A DNA stretch of 64,000 bases from Actinocatenispora thailandica (GTDB taxonomy: Bacteria; Actinomycetota; Actinomycetes; Mycobacteriales; Micromonosporaceae), in NCBI RefSeq assembly GCF_016865425.1, contig NZ_AP023355.1, positions 1,362,198 to 1,426,197 on the forward strand, given 5' to 3'. Shown piece after piece: positions 15,833 to 23,701 of the stretch. The notes beneath the pieces were generated by a model. It saw nothing but the letters and a program-made list of their open reading frames with translations, was not told the DNA's origin and ran no database searches. A program made the position numbers and the translations under genes. How positions within the stretch are numbered: position 1 is the stretch's first letter; every line of letters begins with the position of its first letter.

Positions 15833-17329
15833 ATGCGGATGCCAGCACAGGACGGGTTCGTCGCCGAGCTTCGCCGTCGCCGGGACGTGGCCGGCCTGTC
15901 GCAGATCGCGCTGGCGGGACTGATGGGCTACGGCCGATCGTACGTGTCCAAAGTGGAGACCGGCGGGGAGCTGCCGTCGAAGGAGTTCGCCGACAAGGCC
16001 GGCCAGGCCCTCGGCGCGGCCGGGGCGTTGACCGCCGCGTGGCAGGAGGAGTTCGCGGACCGCCGGGCACCAGCGGCCGGTGCGACACCGGACGTCGGCG
16101 CGGCTGGGCTGCTGGTGCTCGATGACGACGCCGAGCTGGTGTACGAGCTGGAGCCCGGCCGGTACCGGGCCACGATGCGTCGCCGGATCCGCAACGTCGG
16201 CGCTGAGCCGATCACCCGGTACCTGATCCGGATCTCGGTCGACCGCTACCCGGGCGACGCGCAACGCTCCAACCTGCTGTACCGGGAGGACCCGCTGCGC
16301 TGGGACGACATCGACCTGCACGCCTGGCACGGCGAGGGCCGTACACAGAGAATGCGCTGGCAGGTCAAGGTCGACCGCGACGCGGTCAAGGAGATCTGGT
16401 TGGAGCTGGCCGCCGACGACGGCAGCCGGTTCCCCCTCTACCCCGGTCATGACACCGTCATCGAGTACACCTACACCGTGCCGGAGCGACAGTGGGGCCA
16501 CTGGTTTCAACGCGCGGTCCGACTCCCGACCCGCCGGCTGTCGGTGCAGCTGGTCTTTCCCGCCGCGCTTGGCCCCACCGTTTGGGGGTTGCACACCTCG
16601 ATGTCCGCCGAGTCTTCCCCGCTATCGACCCCGATCGAGGAGACCGTCCAGGGCGACGACCACCTGTACCGGTGGTCGACCACCGACCCGCCGCTGCACG
16701 CCCGGTACCGGCTGGAGTGGACGATCACCGACCACACCATCGACCCGGCCCGACGGCCCAGCGAACGAATGGCCGCACTCGGCGTGCTGCAGCAGGGCCA
16801 CCGGCTGCTGTCCCAACCGGCCCGACCGTTCGACCTGCCCGCCGAGGCCGACGACGCTCGCCGGCTGATCGCCGAGCTGCGATCGGTCATGACCCGAGTC
16901 GGTGCCGTCCACCAGTTCGCCAAAGGCATGGGCATCGCCGCACCTCAGATCGGCGTCGGCCGGGCCGCCGCGGTCGTGCGCACCGCCGCCGGTGACGAGA
17001 TCACCCTGCTCAACCCGACCATCATCGACAGCAGCGACCAGGCCGACGCCCAGTACGAGGGCTGCCTGTCGTTCTTCGACGTACGCGGGCAGGTACCCCG
17101 GCCGCTGACCATCCAGGTCGAACACACCGACATCGACGGCCGCCACCGCATCACCCAGTACGAACACGGGGTCGCCCGGCTGGTCGCGCACGAAATCGAC
17201 CACCTCCACGGACACCTGTACCTCGACCGGATGCCGCCCGGGGTCGAGCCCATCCCCGTCGAGCAGTACCGCGGTACCGGGCAAGCATGGAGCTACCAGC
17301 AGCCGACTACGCGGCCGGCCGATCGGTGA
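15833..17329 (+). CDS. XRE regulator fused to a complete peptide deformylase
   Basis: A 498-residue fusion. Residues 8-65 are an XRE helix-turn-helix (LRRRRDVAGLSQIALAGLMG, then RSYVSKVE). Residues 95-300 match the beta-rich domain common in actinobacterial XRE proteins, with WGHWFQRAVRLPTRRLSVQL and PPLHARYRLEW. Residues 313-480 are peptide deformylase with all three motifs intact: GMGIAAPQIG (365-374), EGCLS (409-413, Cys ligand) and HEIDH (453-457). The enzyme removes formyl groups from nascent proteins. Here catalysis or inhibitor binding may be tied to DNA binding. ATG 15833 follows GAAGGAG. Confidence 0.88.
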   Translation: MRMPAQDGFVAELRRRRDVAGLSQIALAGLMGYGRSYVSKVETGGELPSKEFADKAGQALGAAGALTAAWQEEFADRRAPAAGATPDVGAAGLLVLDDDAELVYELEPGRYRATMRRRIRNVGAEPITRYLIRISVDRYPGDAQRSNLLYREDPLRWDDIDLHAWHGEGRTQRMRWQVKVDRDAVKEIWLELAADDGSRFPLYPGHDTVIEYTYTVPERQWGHWFQRAVRLPTRRLSVQLVFPAALGPTVWGLHTSMSAESSPLSTPIEETVQGDDHLYRWSTTDPPLHARYRLEWTITDHTIDPARRPSERMAALGVLQQGHRLLSQPARPFDLPAEADDARRLIAELRSVMTRVGAVHQFAKGMGIAAPQIGVGRAAAVVRTAAGDEITLLNPTIIDSSDQADAQYEGCLSFFDVRGQVPRPLTIQVEHTDIDGRHRITQYEHGVARLVAHEIDHLHGHLYLDRMPPGVEPIPVEQYRGTGQAWSYQQPTTRPADR

Positions 17330-17711
17330 CTTCTCCTGCGACGAGCGGGTTCCATGCTTCGCGGATGGCGACCGGGAGGACGAGTTCGTCCCACAGGTCC
17401 ACGAGTAGCGCTCCGTCGATGTAGGTGAGTACGTCTTCCGGGGTGCCCTCGCGGAGAACGATCTCGTACACCCAGGCCCGGTCCCGGCGGTTGCGCATGG
17501 TGAAGCTGCGACCGGTGTCGGACCAGTTCAGCCGCAGTGGCAGTACGACCGTGGCGAGCGCCCTTTCGGCCGGGAGGCGCGGCAGTACGTTCGGAACATC
17601 GACGGGCAGGCCACGGTGGGTGGCCACTTTCCGGAACTCGATCTTGGGTGTGATCGACAGTTCGTAGCCGGCGGCGTTGAGGATTCGGCTGGTTACAGCC
17701 AGCGTAGGAAT
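17307..17711 (-). pseudogene. Decapitated XRE-family regulator
   Basis: The readable frame of 135 codons resembles the C-terminal part of a known actinobacterial XRE regulator type. TLAVTSRILNAAGYELSITP is the end of the helix-turn-helix; LPLRLNWSDTGRSF follows, then ARVYEIVLREGTP-like sequence and YIDGALLVDLWDELVLP. No good start codon exists. Similarity stops at the edge of the hairpin at 17712-17733, and an in-frame stop lies a few codons further. The DNA-binding half appears to have been lost when the DUF397/Scr1 pair arrived. A GTG at 17627 could start a 106-residue remnant. Its tail overlaps the end of the XRE-deformylase gene on the other strand. Confidence 0.6.
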
Positions 17712-17733
17712 AGCCCCCGGAATCCCGGGGGCT
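17712..17733 (-). terminator. Intrinsic terminator of the DUF397 operon
   Basis: AGCCCCCGG and CCGGGGGCT form a perfect 9-base stem with a 4-base loop, followed on the minus strand by ATTCCT. It lies 27 bases after the DUF397 stop codon. Confidence 0.65.
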
Positions 17734-17759
17734 ATGACTGCTGCTACCTCTGAACTACT

Positions 17760-17942
17760 TCACCGCTTCACGGAGTTGACGAACGCCCTGAAAGCGTCGG
17801 GCGATACGCTCAGCGTCCCGCCGTCGCGGTCCTTGGTGTCCCGGACCAGGTACATCGATCCTGGCTTGACCTCAACGCAGTTGCCGTTCCCGGCAGACCG
17901 GCTGGACTTCCTCCACCCGTGCTCGGGAGTCATGTTTCTCAA
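17760..17942 (-). CDS. DUF397 domain-containing protein
   Basis: A 60-residue protein with the DUF397 signature: GWRKSSRSAGNGNCVEV near the start, then YLVRDTKDRDGGTLSVSP and AFRAFVNSVK. These small acidic proteins are encoded next to Scr1-type XRE regulators in actinomycetes and are believed to act with them as antitoxin- or co-regulator-like partners. It follows the XRE gene by 6 bases and ends at a terminator. The ATG at 17933 is an alternative start. Confidence 0.88.
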   Translation of the reverse strand: MRNMTPEHGWRKSSRSAGNGNCVEVKPGSMYLVRDTKDRDGGTLSVSPDAFRAFVNSVKR

Positions 17943-17948
17943 CCTCGC

Positions 17949-18809
17949 TCACATGGACGCGCGAACCTCTCGGAGCAAGTTTAGCGACCGGTCGGTGTCC
18001 AGTGCACGCGCGATGAGGTGCTGAAACATGAGCTTGTACCGGGCGACGTCGGGTGGTTCCTGTAGGTAGGCGGAGCTGGTCAGGTGGTCCGTATACGCCA
18101 CCGGCGGGAACGGCTCCGGGAATGTCATCAGGACGAACGGGCCGGTCATGGCCGCGTGCGCGCCGGCCGCGTAGGGCAAGATCTGGAGGGTGACGTCTGG
18201 TCCGGTGGCCAGCCGCTCAAGGTGGTCAAGCTGCTCCTTCATGACCTTCCGCCCGCCGACCTCTTGCCGGATGACCCCCTCGGCGAGGATGGCCCAGACG
18301 TGCGGTTTGCCGTCATCGCGCTCGAGGATTGCTTGGCGATCCATCCGGAAGGACACTTTCCGCGAGACTTCGTCGGCGGTCGCGTCAACCAGAGATGCCC
18401 TGGTCACGGCTTCTGCGTACGCCTTGGTCTGCAACAGCCCTGGGATGACCAGACCTTCGAACGTTTGCAGCTCAACGGCAGAGCCTTCCAATCCCACGTA
18501 CTGGCCGAACCAGTCGAGTACGACGTCTGCGTAGTCCCTCTGGTACCACGTCCGCTGCCGTGCCTCTCGGGCTACCCGATCGATCGCCGCCGCACGGTCA
18601 GCCGGCACGTTGTAGTGCCGGCACAGCGCCGCTGCATCGGTGGCGGAGACGCCAGCCCTGGCCCCTTCGATCCGGGACAGCTTCGAGTGTGACCAGCCGA
18701 GTTCGGCCGCCACACGCTCGGCCGTGTCGCCGGTCGGTATCCGCCATGCCTTGAGTTCGCTCGCGAGCCACATCCGCCGAACAGTGGCCCCGGACCCGTC
18801 GTCAGCCAT
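17949..18809 (-). CDS. Scr1-type helix-turn-helix regulator (DUF5753)
   Basis: A 286-residue regulator. Residues 10-70 are the XRE domain (TAERVAAELGWSHSKLSRIE). The remainder is the DUF5753 domain: TWYQRDYADVVLDWFGQYVG, then LQTFEGLVIPGLLQTKAYAE and VRQEVGG-like and LQILPYAAGAHAAM segments. This is the standard partner of DUF397. Such pairs are abundant in sporulating actinomycetes and have been linked to development and antibiotic control. Start ATG 18809 is the family-typical length. Two small ORFs of unknown function are transcribed divergently. Confidence 0.88.
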   Translation of the reverse strand: MADDGSGATVRRMWLASELKAWRIPTGDTAERVAAELGWSHSKLSRIEGARAGVSATDAAALCRHYNVPADRAAAIDRVAREARQRTWYQRDYADVVLDWFGQYVGLEGSAVELQTFEGLVIPGLLQTKAYAEAVTRASLVDATADEVSRKVSFRMDRQAILERDDGKPHVWAILAEGVIRQEVGGRKVMKEQLDHLERLATGPDVTLQILPYAAGAHAAMTGPFVLMTFPEPFPPVAYTDHLTSSAYLQEPPDVARYKLMFQHLIARALDTDRSLNLLREVRASM

Positions 18810-18956
18810 GCCCCGACTCTAGTCGATGCGCCCATTGGCTGCTCGACCCATGCCAAGATGCACATTGCATTTCGACTTGGGTCACAGTACTGTCCGGAGT
18901 GGGATGAACACCAAGGAGGGCGGGATGTTGGACACGGTGGACCCGGTACGGCCAGG

Positions 18957-19190
18957 ATGTGGGTTGATCCTCGGCGCGATGCCGTTGCCCGGGGACGGGT
19001 GTGGCTCACGAATCGGTGCGTAGGGCTGGCTACGTACCGGTCACGCTGGTTCGAGGTCATCCGGGTGGAACGGGCCTGGTTGCCGGACCACTCGTATCTG
19101 ATCGGGTACTACCCGGCATCGCCGCGCGAGATCCGACGTGAGTACGTCCTCAACGACGCGGTACGAGTCGAACGGCGGTGCCGGTCGTGA
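18957..19190 (+). CDS. Small conserved-looking protein of unknown function
   Basis: The frame encodes RVWLTNRCVGLATYRSRWFE, then VIRVERAWLPDHSYLIGYYP and REYVLNDAVRVE, a compact beta-rich pattern. I do not recognise the family. ATG 18957 has a poor ribosome site. A perfect site (AAGGAGGG) precedes ATG 18925 in another frame, which encodes MLDTVDPVRP and stops at 19023. One extra C near 18953 would join the two as MLDTVDPVRPRMWVDP. So this may be one gene with a missing base, or two overlapping ORFs. It is coupled to the next gene by TGATG. Confidence 0.45.
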   Translation: MWVDPRRDAVARGRVWLTNRCVGLATYRSRWFEVIRVERAWLPDHSYLIGYYPASPREIRREYVLNDAVRVERRCRS

Positions 19191-19411
19191 TGGCCATGGA
19201 CCAAGAGCCGAAGCAAGGTGACGCGGTGTTCATCAGCCCGGCCGCCGGCATCCACGGTCACGGCTGCTGGTGGGCGCTGGTGGTGTCCACGATGCCGGCG
19301 CTGGTCAAGGGCGCGGTGTACCTCCGGGTCGTACCGGTCGAGGACACGGCGGCAACCCCGCAGGTGTTCTACGCGCGGACGTCCGGCCTGCTGGTTAACA
19401 AGAGGAGCTAG
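19190..19411 (+). CDS. Small hypothetical protein
   Basis: A 73-residue protein starting at the ATG that overlaps the previous stop (TGATG). It contains QGDAVFISPAAGIHGHGCWW and GAVYLRVVPVEDT, suggesting a small beta-barrel fold, with no catalytic motif. The family is unknown. It ends 3 bases from the stop of the convergent glpD-like gene, marking the right edge of the accessory block. Confidence 0.5.
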   Translation: MAMDQEPKQGDAVFISPAAGIHGHGCWWALVVSTMPALVKGAVYLRVVPVEDTAATPQVFYARTSGLLVNKRS

Positions 19412-19414
19412 TGG

Positions 19415-21043
19415 TCAGAGGGCGGCGCGTTCGGCGGAGAGCCAGGTGCGGTAGGTCTTGACCTGGGCGTCGCTCTCTGCGGGGTCCCAGCCGAGCAGCG
19501 GGGCGACGATGGCGGCGACGTGCGGGGCGGCGGCGGCACCGCCGTCGGGCGTCTCGAACGACACGTGGGTACGGTGCCAGAGCAGGTCTTCCAGCGTCGT
19601 CGCGCCCTCGTGCGTGACCGCGTACGCGAACTCGGCGGCGAGATGCCCGCCGGTGTCCGGCACCGGCCGTACCAGGTCCGGGTCGGCGTCGAGCACCTGC
19701 TCGGTCAGCGACCCGTACCGGCCGGCGAGGCGGACCACGTCGGCGGCGGCGAGCCCGTGTGCGGCGGCGATCCGGTCGGCCCGGTGCGAGACGGTGCGCC
19801 AGCCGGTCGTACCGACCAGCGGCAGGTCGGCGGTCTCCGACGCCGGCAGCCGCTCGCCGAGCGCCATGCCGACCGCGTCGACGGCGTCGGCCGCCATCGC
19901 CCGGTAGGTGGTGTACTTGCCACCGACGATGGTGATCATGCCGGCCGGTCCGGGCAGCACCGAGTGGTCCCGGGACAGCGCCGAGGTCGTGCCGGCGTCG
20001 CCGGCCGGCGCGAGCAGCGGGCGCAGCCCGGCGAACGTGCCGACGATGTGCTCGCGGCCGATCGGCCGCCGCAGGTACCGGTTGATGTTGCGCAGCAGGT
20101 AGTCGATCTCGGCCGGCTCGGCGCGCGGGGTGCTCAGGTCGCCGTGGTAGGGCGTGTCGGTGGTGCCGAGCATCCACCGGTCGAACCACTTGCGGATGAT
20201 GATGACCGAGTCCTCGGCGCGGGCGAAGATCCCGGTCGTCGAGTCGAGCGCGGCCGGGTCGAGCACGACGTGTACGCCCTTGGCCGGCGCCACCCGGAAC
20301 GTCTCCGCGCCGGCCAGCCGCTGGATCTCGGCCGACCACACCCCGGCCGCGTTGACGACCGCGCGGGCGGTGATGCGGTGCCGGTCCCCGGTGACGGTGT
20401 CCTCGACCACGACGCCGGCGACCCGGTCGCCCGCTCGGGGAATCTCGACCACGCGGGCGCGGGTGATCACCCGCGCGCCGAGTGACGCCGCGGTGCGCGC
20501 CAGCACCATGGTGTGCCGGGCGTCGTCGACCCGGACGTCGTAGTACTGGATGCCGCCGCGCACCCGATGCGGATCGAGGGCCGGGGCGACCCGCAGCGCG
20601 CCGCGCCGGGAGTAGTGCCGGTGGTGCGGGATCCCGCTGCGGGACAGCGTCATGGCGTCGTAGAGCGCCACGCCGGCGCCGATGTAGGGCCGCTCGTACG
20701 CCCGGGTCAGCGGGTACAGGAACGGCTCCGGCTGGGCCAGGTAGCCGCACAGCCGGTTGACCATCAGGTCCCGCTCGTGCAGCGCCTGGTTGACCAGCTT
20801 GACGTTGAGCTGCTCCAGGTAGCGCAGCCCGCCGTGGAACGTCTTGCCCGACCTCGACGAGGTACCCGCCGCCAGATCACCGGCGTCGACCAGCACCACC
20901 GACAGCCCGCGCGCGGCGGCGTCCAGCGCGGTACCGGCGCCGGTCGCGCCGGCCCCGATCACCACCACGTCGTAACTGCCGCCGGTCGCGTCGGCGAGCG
21001 CCCGGTCCCGTTGTTGCCCGGACAGCGCCGAGGTGTCGTTCAT
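19415..21043 (-). CDS. FAD-dependent glycerol-3-phosphate dehydrogenase/oxidase family (GlpD/EryB-like)
   Basis: A 542-residue GlpD-family flavoprotein. The FAD-binding VVVIGAGATGAGTALDAAAR is at residues 26-45. It continues with TSSRSGKTFHGGLRYLE, PAKGVHVVLDP and VGGKYTTYRAMAADAVD, plus a C-terminal DAO-C domain. GlpD oxidises glycerol-3-phosphate to DHAP at the membrane, and EryB relatives oxidise erythritol-4-phosphate. ATG 21043 has AAAGGA upstream. It is the last gene after an FGGY kinase and a class II aldolase, which makes a polyol-phosphate oxidation role likely. Confidence 0.88.
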   Translation of the reverse strand: MNDTSALSGQQRDRALADATGGSYDVVVIGAGATGAGTALDAAARGLSVVLVDAGDLAAGTSSRSGKTFHGGLRYLEQLNVKLVNQALHERDLMVNRLCGYLAQPEPFLYPLTRAYERPYIGAGVALYDAMTLSRSGIPHHRHYSRRGALRVAPALDPHRVRGGIQYYDVRVDDARHTMVLARTAASLGARVITRARVVEIPRAGDRVAGVVVEDTVTGDRHRITARAVVNAAGVWSAEIQRLAGAETFRVAPAKGVHVVLDPAALDSTTGIFARAEDSVIIIRKWFDRWMLGTTDTPYHGDLSTPRAEPAEIDYLLRNINRYLRRPIGREHIVGTFAGLRPLLAPAGDAGTTSALSRDHSVLPGPAGMITIVGGKYTTYRAMAADAVDAVGMALGERLPASETADLPLVGTTGWRTVSHRADRIAAAHGLAAADVVRLAGRYGSLTEQVLDADPDLVRPVPDTGGHLAAEFAYAVTHEGATTLEDLLWHRTHVSFETPDGGAAAAPHVAAIVAPLLGWDPAESDAQVKTYRTWLSAERAAL

Positions 21044-21150
21044 CGGAGTCCTTTCGTGGATACCCCGGCGTCCGCCGGTGGAGGAAACGAAATCCCCGGG
21101 GGCAAGGTGAATGCCGGGGTTCGTGGCCGGGGCCCGGGCTCGGCCGCGTC

Positions 21151-21226
21151 GGTACCGTGCCGGCCACGGCGTGCCGTTCGCGAGGACTCGGTACGGTGCC
21201 GGTCACGGGGCACCGTTCGCGAGGAC
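21151..21226. repeat. Imperfect 37-base direct duplication of the aldolase 3-prime end
   Basis: Bases 21151-21187 and 21190-21226 match at 32 of 37 positions. The second copy includes the last codons and stop of the aldolase gene, and the first lies in the gap before glpD. It looks like a decaying local duplication. Confidence 0.6.
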
Positions 21227-22003
21227 GCGGCGGCGGTGGTGCTCGTCCGGCCGGGCGTCCAGGTCGTCGGCGGAGGCGGCCGGCAGGTACGCGGGGCGGC
21301 CGACGGCGAGCACGCCGGAGAGGATCCGGGCCGCCTTGACCGACATCGCGGTCACCCGGTGTACCTCGTCGGCGGTGTCGCCGAGCGCCACGATGCCGTG
21401 GTTGCCGAGATAGATCAGCTTCGGTGCGGTGCCGTGCGCGTCCAGGTGGGCGCGCAGCCCGTCGCGCACCGCCCGGCCGAGCGCCAGCCCCGGCTCGGCG
21501 TACGGCACCAGCAGCGCGTGCCGGCCGCACACCACAACCTGGTCCGGGAACAGGTGCCCGGCGACCAACTCGCCGGCGGCGTCGGAGCACAGCAGCGCGT
21601 TGACCGCCGTCGGGTGGGTGTGCCCGACGTAGCTCGCGCCGCACAGCGCGATGCCGAGCGCGTGCAGCATCGTCTCGATCGACGGCGTCCTGGCCGGTTC
21701 GCCGTGCTCCGGTGGCCGCGCGCCGGCCGCCCGCAGCCGCGCCCCGACGGCGGTACCGTCGCGCGGATCGAGCGACTCGTCGTCGATGACCGCCAGCACC
21801 TCGTCGGTGCCCATCCGGACGAAGCTGTCGGCGGTGGTGGCGGCCAGTGGCACGCCGCTCGCCTTCACCGCGAAGCTGCCGTCGCCCAGATCGGCCGATG
21901 TGTTGCCCTCGCCCAGAATGACCAGATCGGCCGCCGGATCGGCCAGCCGGTGGGACAGGTCGAGCAACGCCGTCGGGATGCGATGCGTCGGGTCGGCGCT
22001 CAC
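21203..22003 (-). CDS. Class II aldolase/adducin family protein
   Basis: A 266-residue zinc-dependent aldolase-family protein. Residues include LGEGNTSADLGDGSFAVKAS (substrate loop), the Zn-binding YVGHTHPTAVNAL, and a third His in IYLGNHGIVALGDTADEV. The catalytic acidic residue is probably in TPSIETMLHAL. Family members cleave L-fuculose-, rhamnulose- or ribulose-1-phosphate, and some are epimerases. The GTG start overlaps the kinase stop (GTGA), so kinase and aldolase are translated as a pair: phosphorylation followed by aldol cleavage. The product identity is unknown. Confidence 0.85.
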   Translation of the reverse strand: MSADPTHRIPTALLDLSHRLADPAADLVILGEGNTSADLGDGSFAVKASGVPLAATTADSFVRMGTDEVLAVIDDESLDPRDGTAVGARLRAAGARPPEHGEPARTPSIETMLHALGIALCGASYVGHTHPTAVNALLCSDAAGELVAGHLFPDQVVVCGRHALLVPYAEPGLALGRAVRDGLRAHLDAHGTAPKLIYLGNHGIVALGDTADEVHRVTAMSVKAARILSGVLAVGRPAYLPAASADDLDARPDEHHRRRVLANGAP

Positions 22004-23463
22004 GTGCTCCTCCTCGGTGGTACGGCCGCGGTCCGGCGCAGGGTCGCGGTCAGGCCGGCCGGTCCGGCGAGATGGTCACGCAGCGCCAGCACCGCCGGTA
22101 GCCGTTCGGTGTAGGCGGCGTGCCGGTCCGGATCGGGGTGGAAGGTGGCGGCGATCCGGCGCCCGGTCGGCGCGACGGCGGCGAAGTCCGGCCAGACGCC
22201 GACCGCGACGCCGGCCAGCAGCGCCGCGCCGTGTGCCGCGCCGTGCCCGGCGACCGGTACGACCACGTCCCGGCCCAGCACGTCGGCCTTGACCTGCGGC
22301 CAGTGCCGGGAGCGGGCACCGCCGCCGAGCGCGCGCAGCGGCCCGTCGTCGGGCAGTACCCGGGCGACCGCCGCCAGGTCGGCCCGCAGCGCCAGCGCGG
22401 CCCCCTCGTACGCGGCGAGCAGCAGGTCGCCGGCGGTCACGTCGAGGTCGAGCCCGGCGATCGCGCCGCGCGCGGCCGGGTCCCACACCGGGGTACGTTC
22501 GCCGAGCAGCGACGGCAGCAGCGCGAGCCGGCCCGGCCGTGCCGCCGGGATCTCGGCGTCGAGCACCGCGGCCGAGTCGTACCCGGTCAGCCGGGCCACC
22601 CAGTCGACCAGTGCGCCGGTGCTGACCTGCGCGGTCAGCAGCAGGTCGGTGTCGGGTACGCAGTGCCGGACGTGGATCATGTCGGCCACCCGGGTGCCGC
22701 GCGGCATCGGCCGCAGCGACACGGTGGAGAAGCCGGTCATCTCGGCGACCCCGTCGCCGGGCAGCAGCAGACCGGCCTCCAGCGCCGCGCCGACCGCGTC
22801 GATCGCGCCGGCGGCCACCGGGGTACCGGCCGGCAGCCCGGTGGCCGCCGCCGCGCCCGCGCCGACGGTACCGACGATGTCGGTGCAGCGCAGCGGGTCG
22901 CCGAGCAGCCCCACCGGGACGCCGAGCGCGGCCACCGCCGGGTCGAAGTCGTCGTCCCAACCGGTGAAGAACGACGCGGTGCTCTCCTCGAAGCTGAACA
23001 CGCCGGTCAGCTTCGCGACCACGAACGAGTTGGCGCACAGCACCGCGTGGGCGCCGTCGAGGCCGCCGTGCCGGGCCCACCAGAGCAGCTTGGCGGTGCC
23101 GAAGTACGGGTCGGTGCCGTTGCGGCCGGCCGGTACCGCGGCGGCGAGCGCGGCGGACTCCGCGGTGGCCCGCCGGTCGGCCCAGGTCAGCGCCGGGCCG
23201 AGCGGGTCGCCGGCCGCGTCGACCGGTACCAGCGTCGGGCCCTGGCTGGTGACCGCGACGCCGGCGATCGGCTCGCCGGGCGTCACGATCCGGCGCAGCG
23301 CGGTGCGCGCGGCGTCCCACCAGGCGCCGGCGTCCTGGGCGGCGCCGAGCCCGGCCAGCGCGGTCGGGTACCGGACGGTCGCGTCGCGCAGCAGTCCGCC
23401 GGCGTCGTCGACAGCCACCGCCTTGAGCCCGGTGGTACCGACGTCGATGCCGATCGTGGTCAG
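22000..23463 (-). CDS. FGGY family carbohydrate kinase with apparent CTG start
   Basis: A 487-residue kinase. The essential N-terminal phosphate motif TIGIDVGTTGLKAVAVDD is encoded only if translation begins at CTG 23463. This codon sits 6 bases after a TTGGAGG ribosome site, and an in-frame stop lies just upstream. The first GTG in frame (23418) would remove the motif. Other landmarks are the catalytic Asp region AAGAIDAVGAALEAG and the FGGY loop RALGGGARSRHWPQVKADVL. It heads the minus-strand kinase-aldolase-dehydrogenase operon and faces the ABC transporter operon across a 238-base control region. Confidence 0.85.
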   Translation of the reverse strand: MTTIGIDVGTTGLKAVAVDDAGGLLRDATVRYPTALAGLGAAQDAGAWWDAARTALRRIVTPGEPIAGVAVTSQGPTLVPVDAAGDPLGPALTWADRRATAESAALAAAVPAGRNGTDPYFGTAKLLWWARHGGLDGAHAVLCANSFVVAKLTGVFSFEESTASFFTGWDDDFDPAVAALGVPVGLLGDPLRCTDIVGTVGAGAAAATGLPAGTPVAAGAIDAVGAALEAGLLLPGDGVAEMTGFSTVSLRPMPRGTRVADMIHVRHCVPDTDLLLTAQVSTGALVDWVARLTGYDSAAVLDAEIPAARPGRLALLPSLLGERTPVWDPAARGAIAGLDLDVTAGDLLLAAYEGAALALRADLAAVARVLPDDGPLRALGGGARSRHWPQVKADVLGRDVVVPVAGHGAAHGAALLAGVAVGVWPDFAAVAPTGRRIAATFHPDPDRHAAYTERLPAVLALRDHLAGPAGLTATLRRTAAVPPRRST

Positions 23464-23480
23464 CGGGCACCTCCAAATTT

Positions 23481-23499
23481 ATCGCAGCTCGTGTGCGAT
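23481..23499. promoter_or_regulatory. Operator candidate 1 in the kinase/transporter control region
   Basis: ATCGCA, 7 bases, TGCGAT is a perfect inverted repeat. It lies just upstream of the kinase ribosome site on the minus strand. It shares its geometry with the site at 23624-23642. Confidence 0.5.
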
Positions 23500-23623
23500 T
23501 TCTCAGGCACCGTAACCCGTGCGGCTTCGGAGCTCAAGTGGTGCTGTGCGGCGTGATTGCCGGTCACCGCGGGTCGGGTACCGCGGTTGATTGTCAAGAT
23601 CTTCGGCTGCGGGGCTGGACAAC

Positions 23624-23642
23624 ATCACATGCCGTGTGTGAG
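23624..23642. promoter_or_regulatory. Operator candidate 2 in the kinase/transporter control region
   Basis: ATCACA, 7 bases, TGTGAG repeats the 6-7-6 layout of the site at 23481, with one mismatch in the arms. It is about 60 bases upstream of the histidine phosphatase start. The DeoR-type regulator at the end of the locus is a candidate binder. Confidence 0.5.
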
Positions 23643-23701
23643 ATTCGACCATCGCACCGTCCAGTAACCGCCGCGTCATCCGACCGACATGAAGGAGCTC
23701 C

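Noticed and set aside
14270-19411. Integrative element or prophage
   Set aside because: No integrase, transposase, excisionase or att-like repeats were found; only the gene content suggests insertion.
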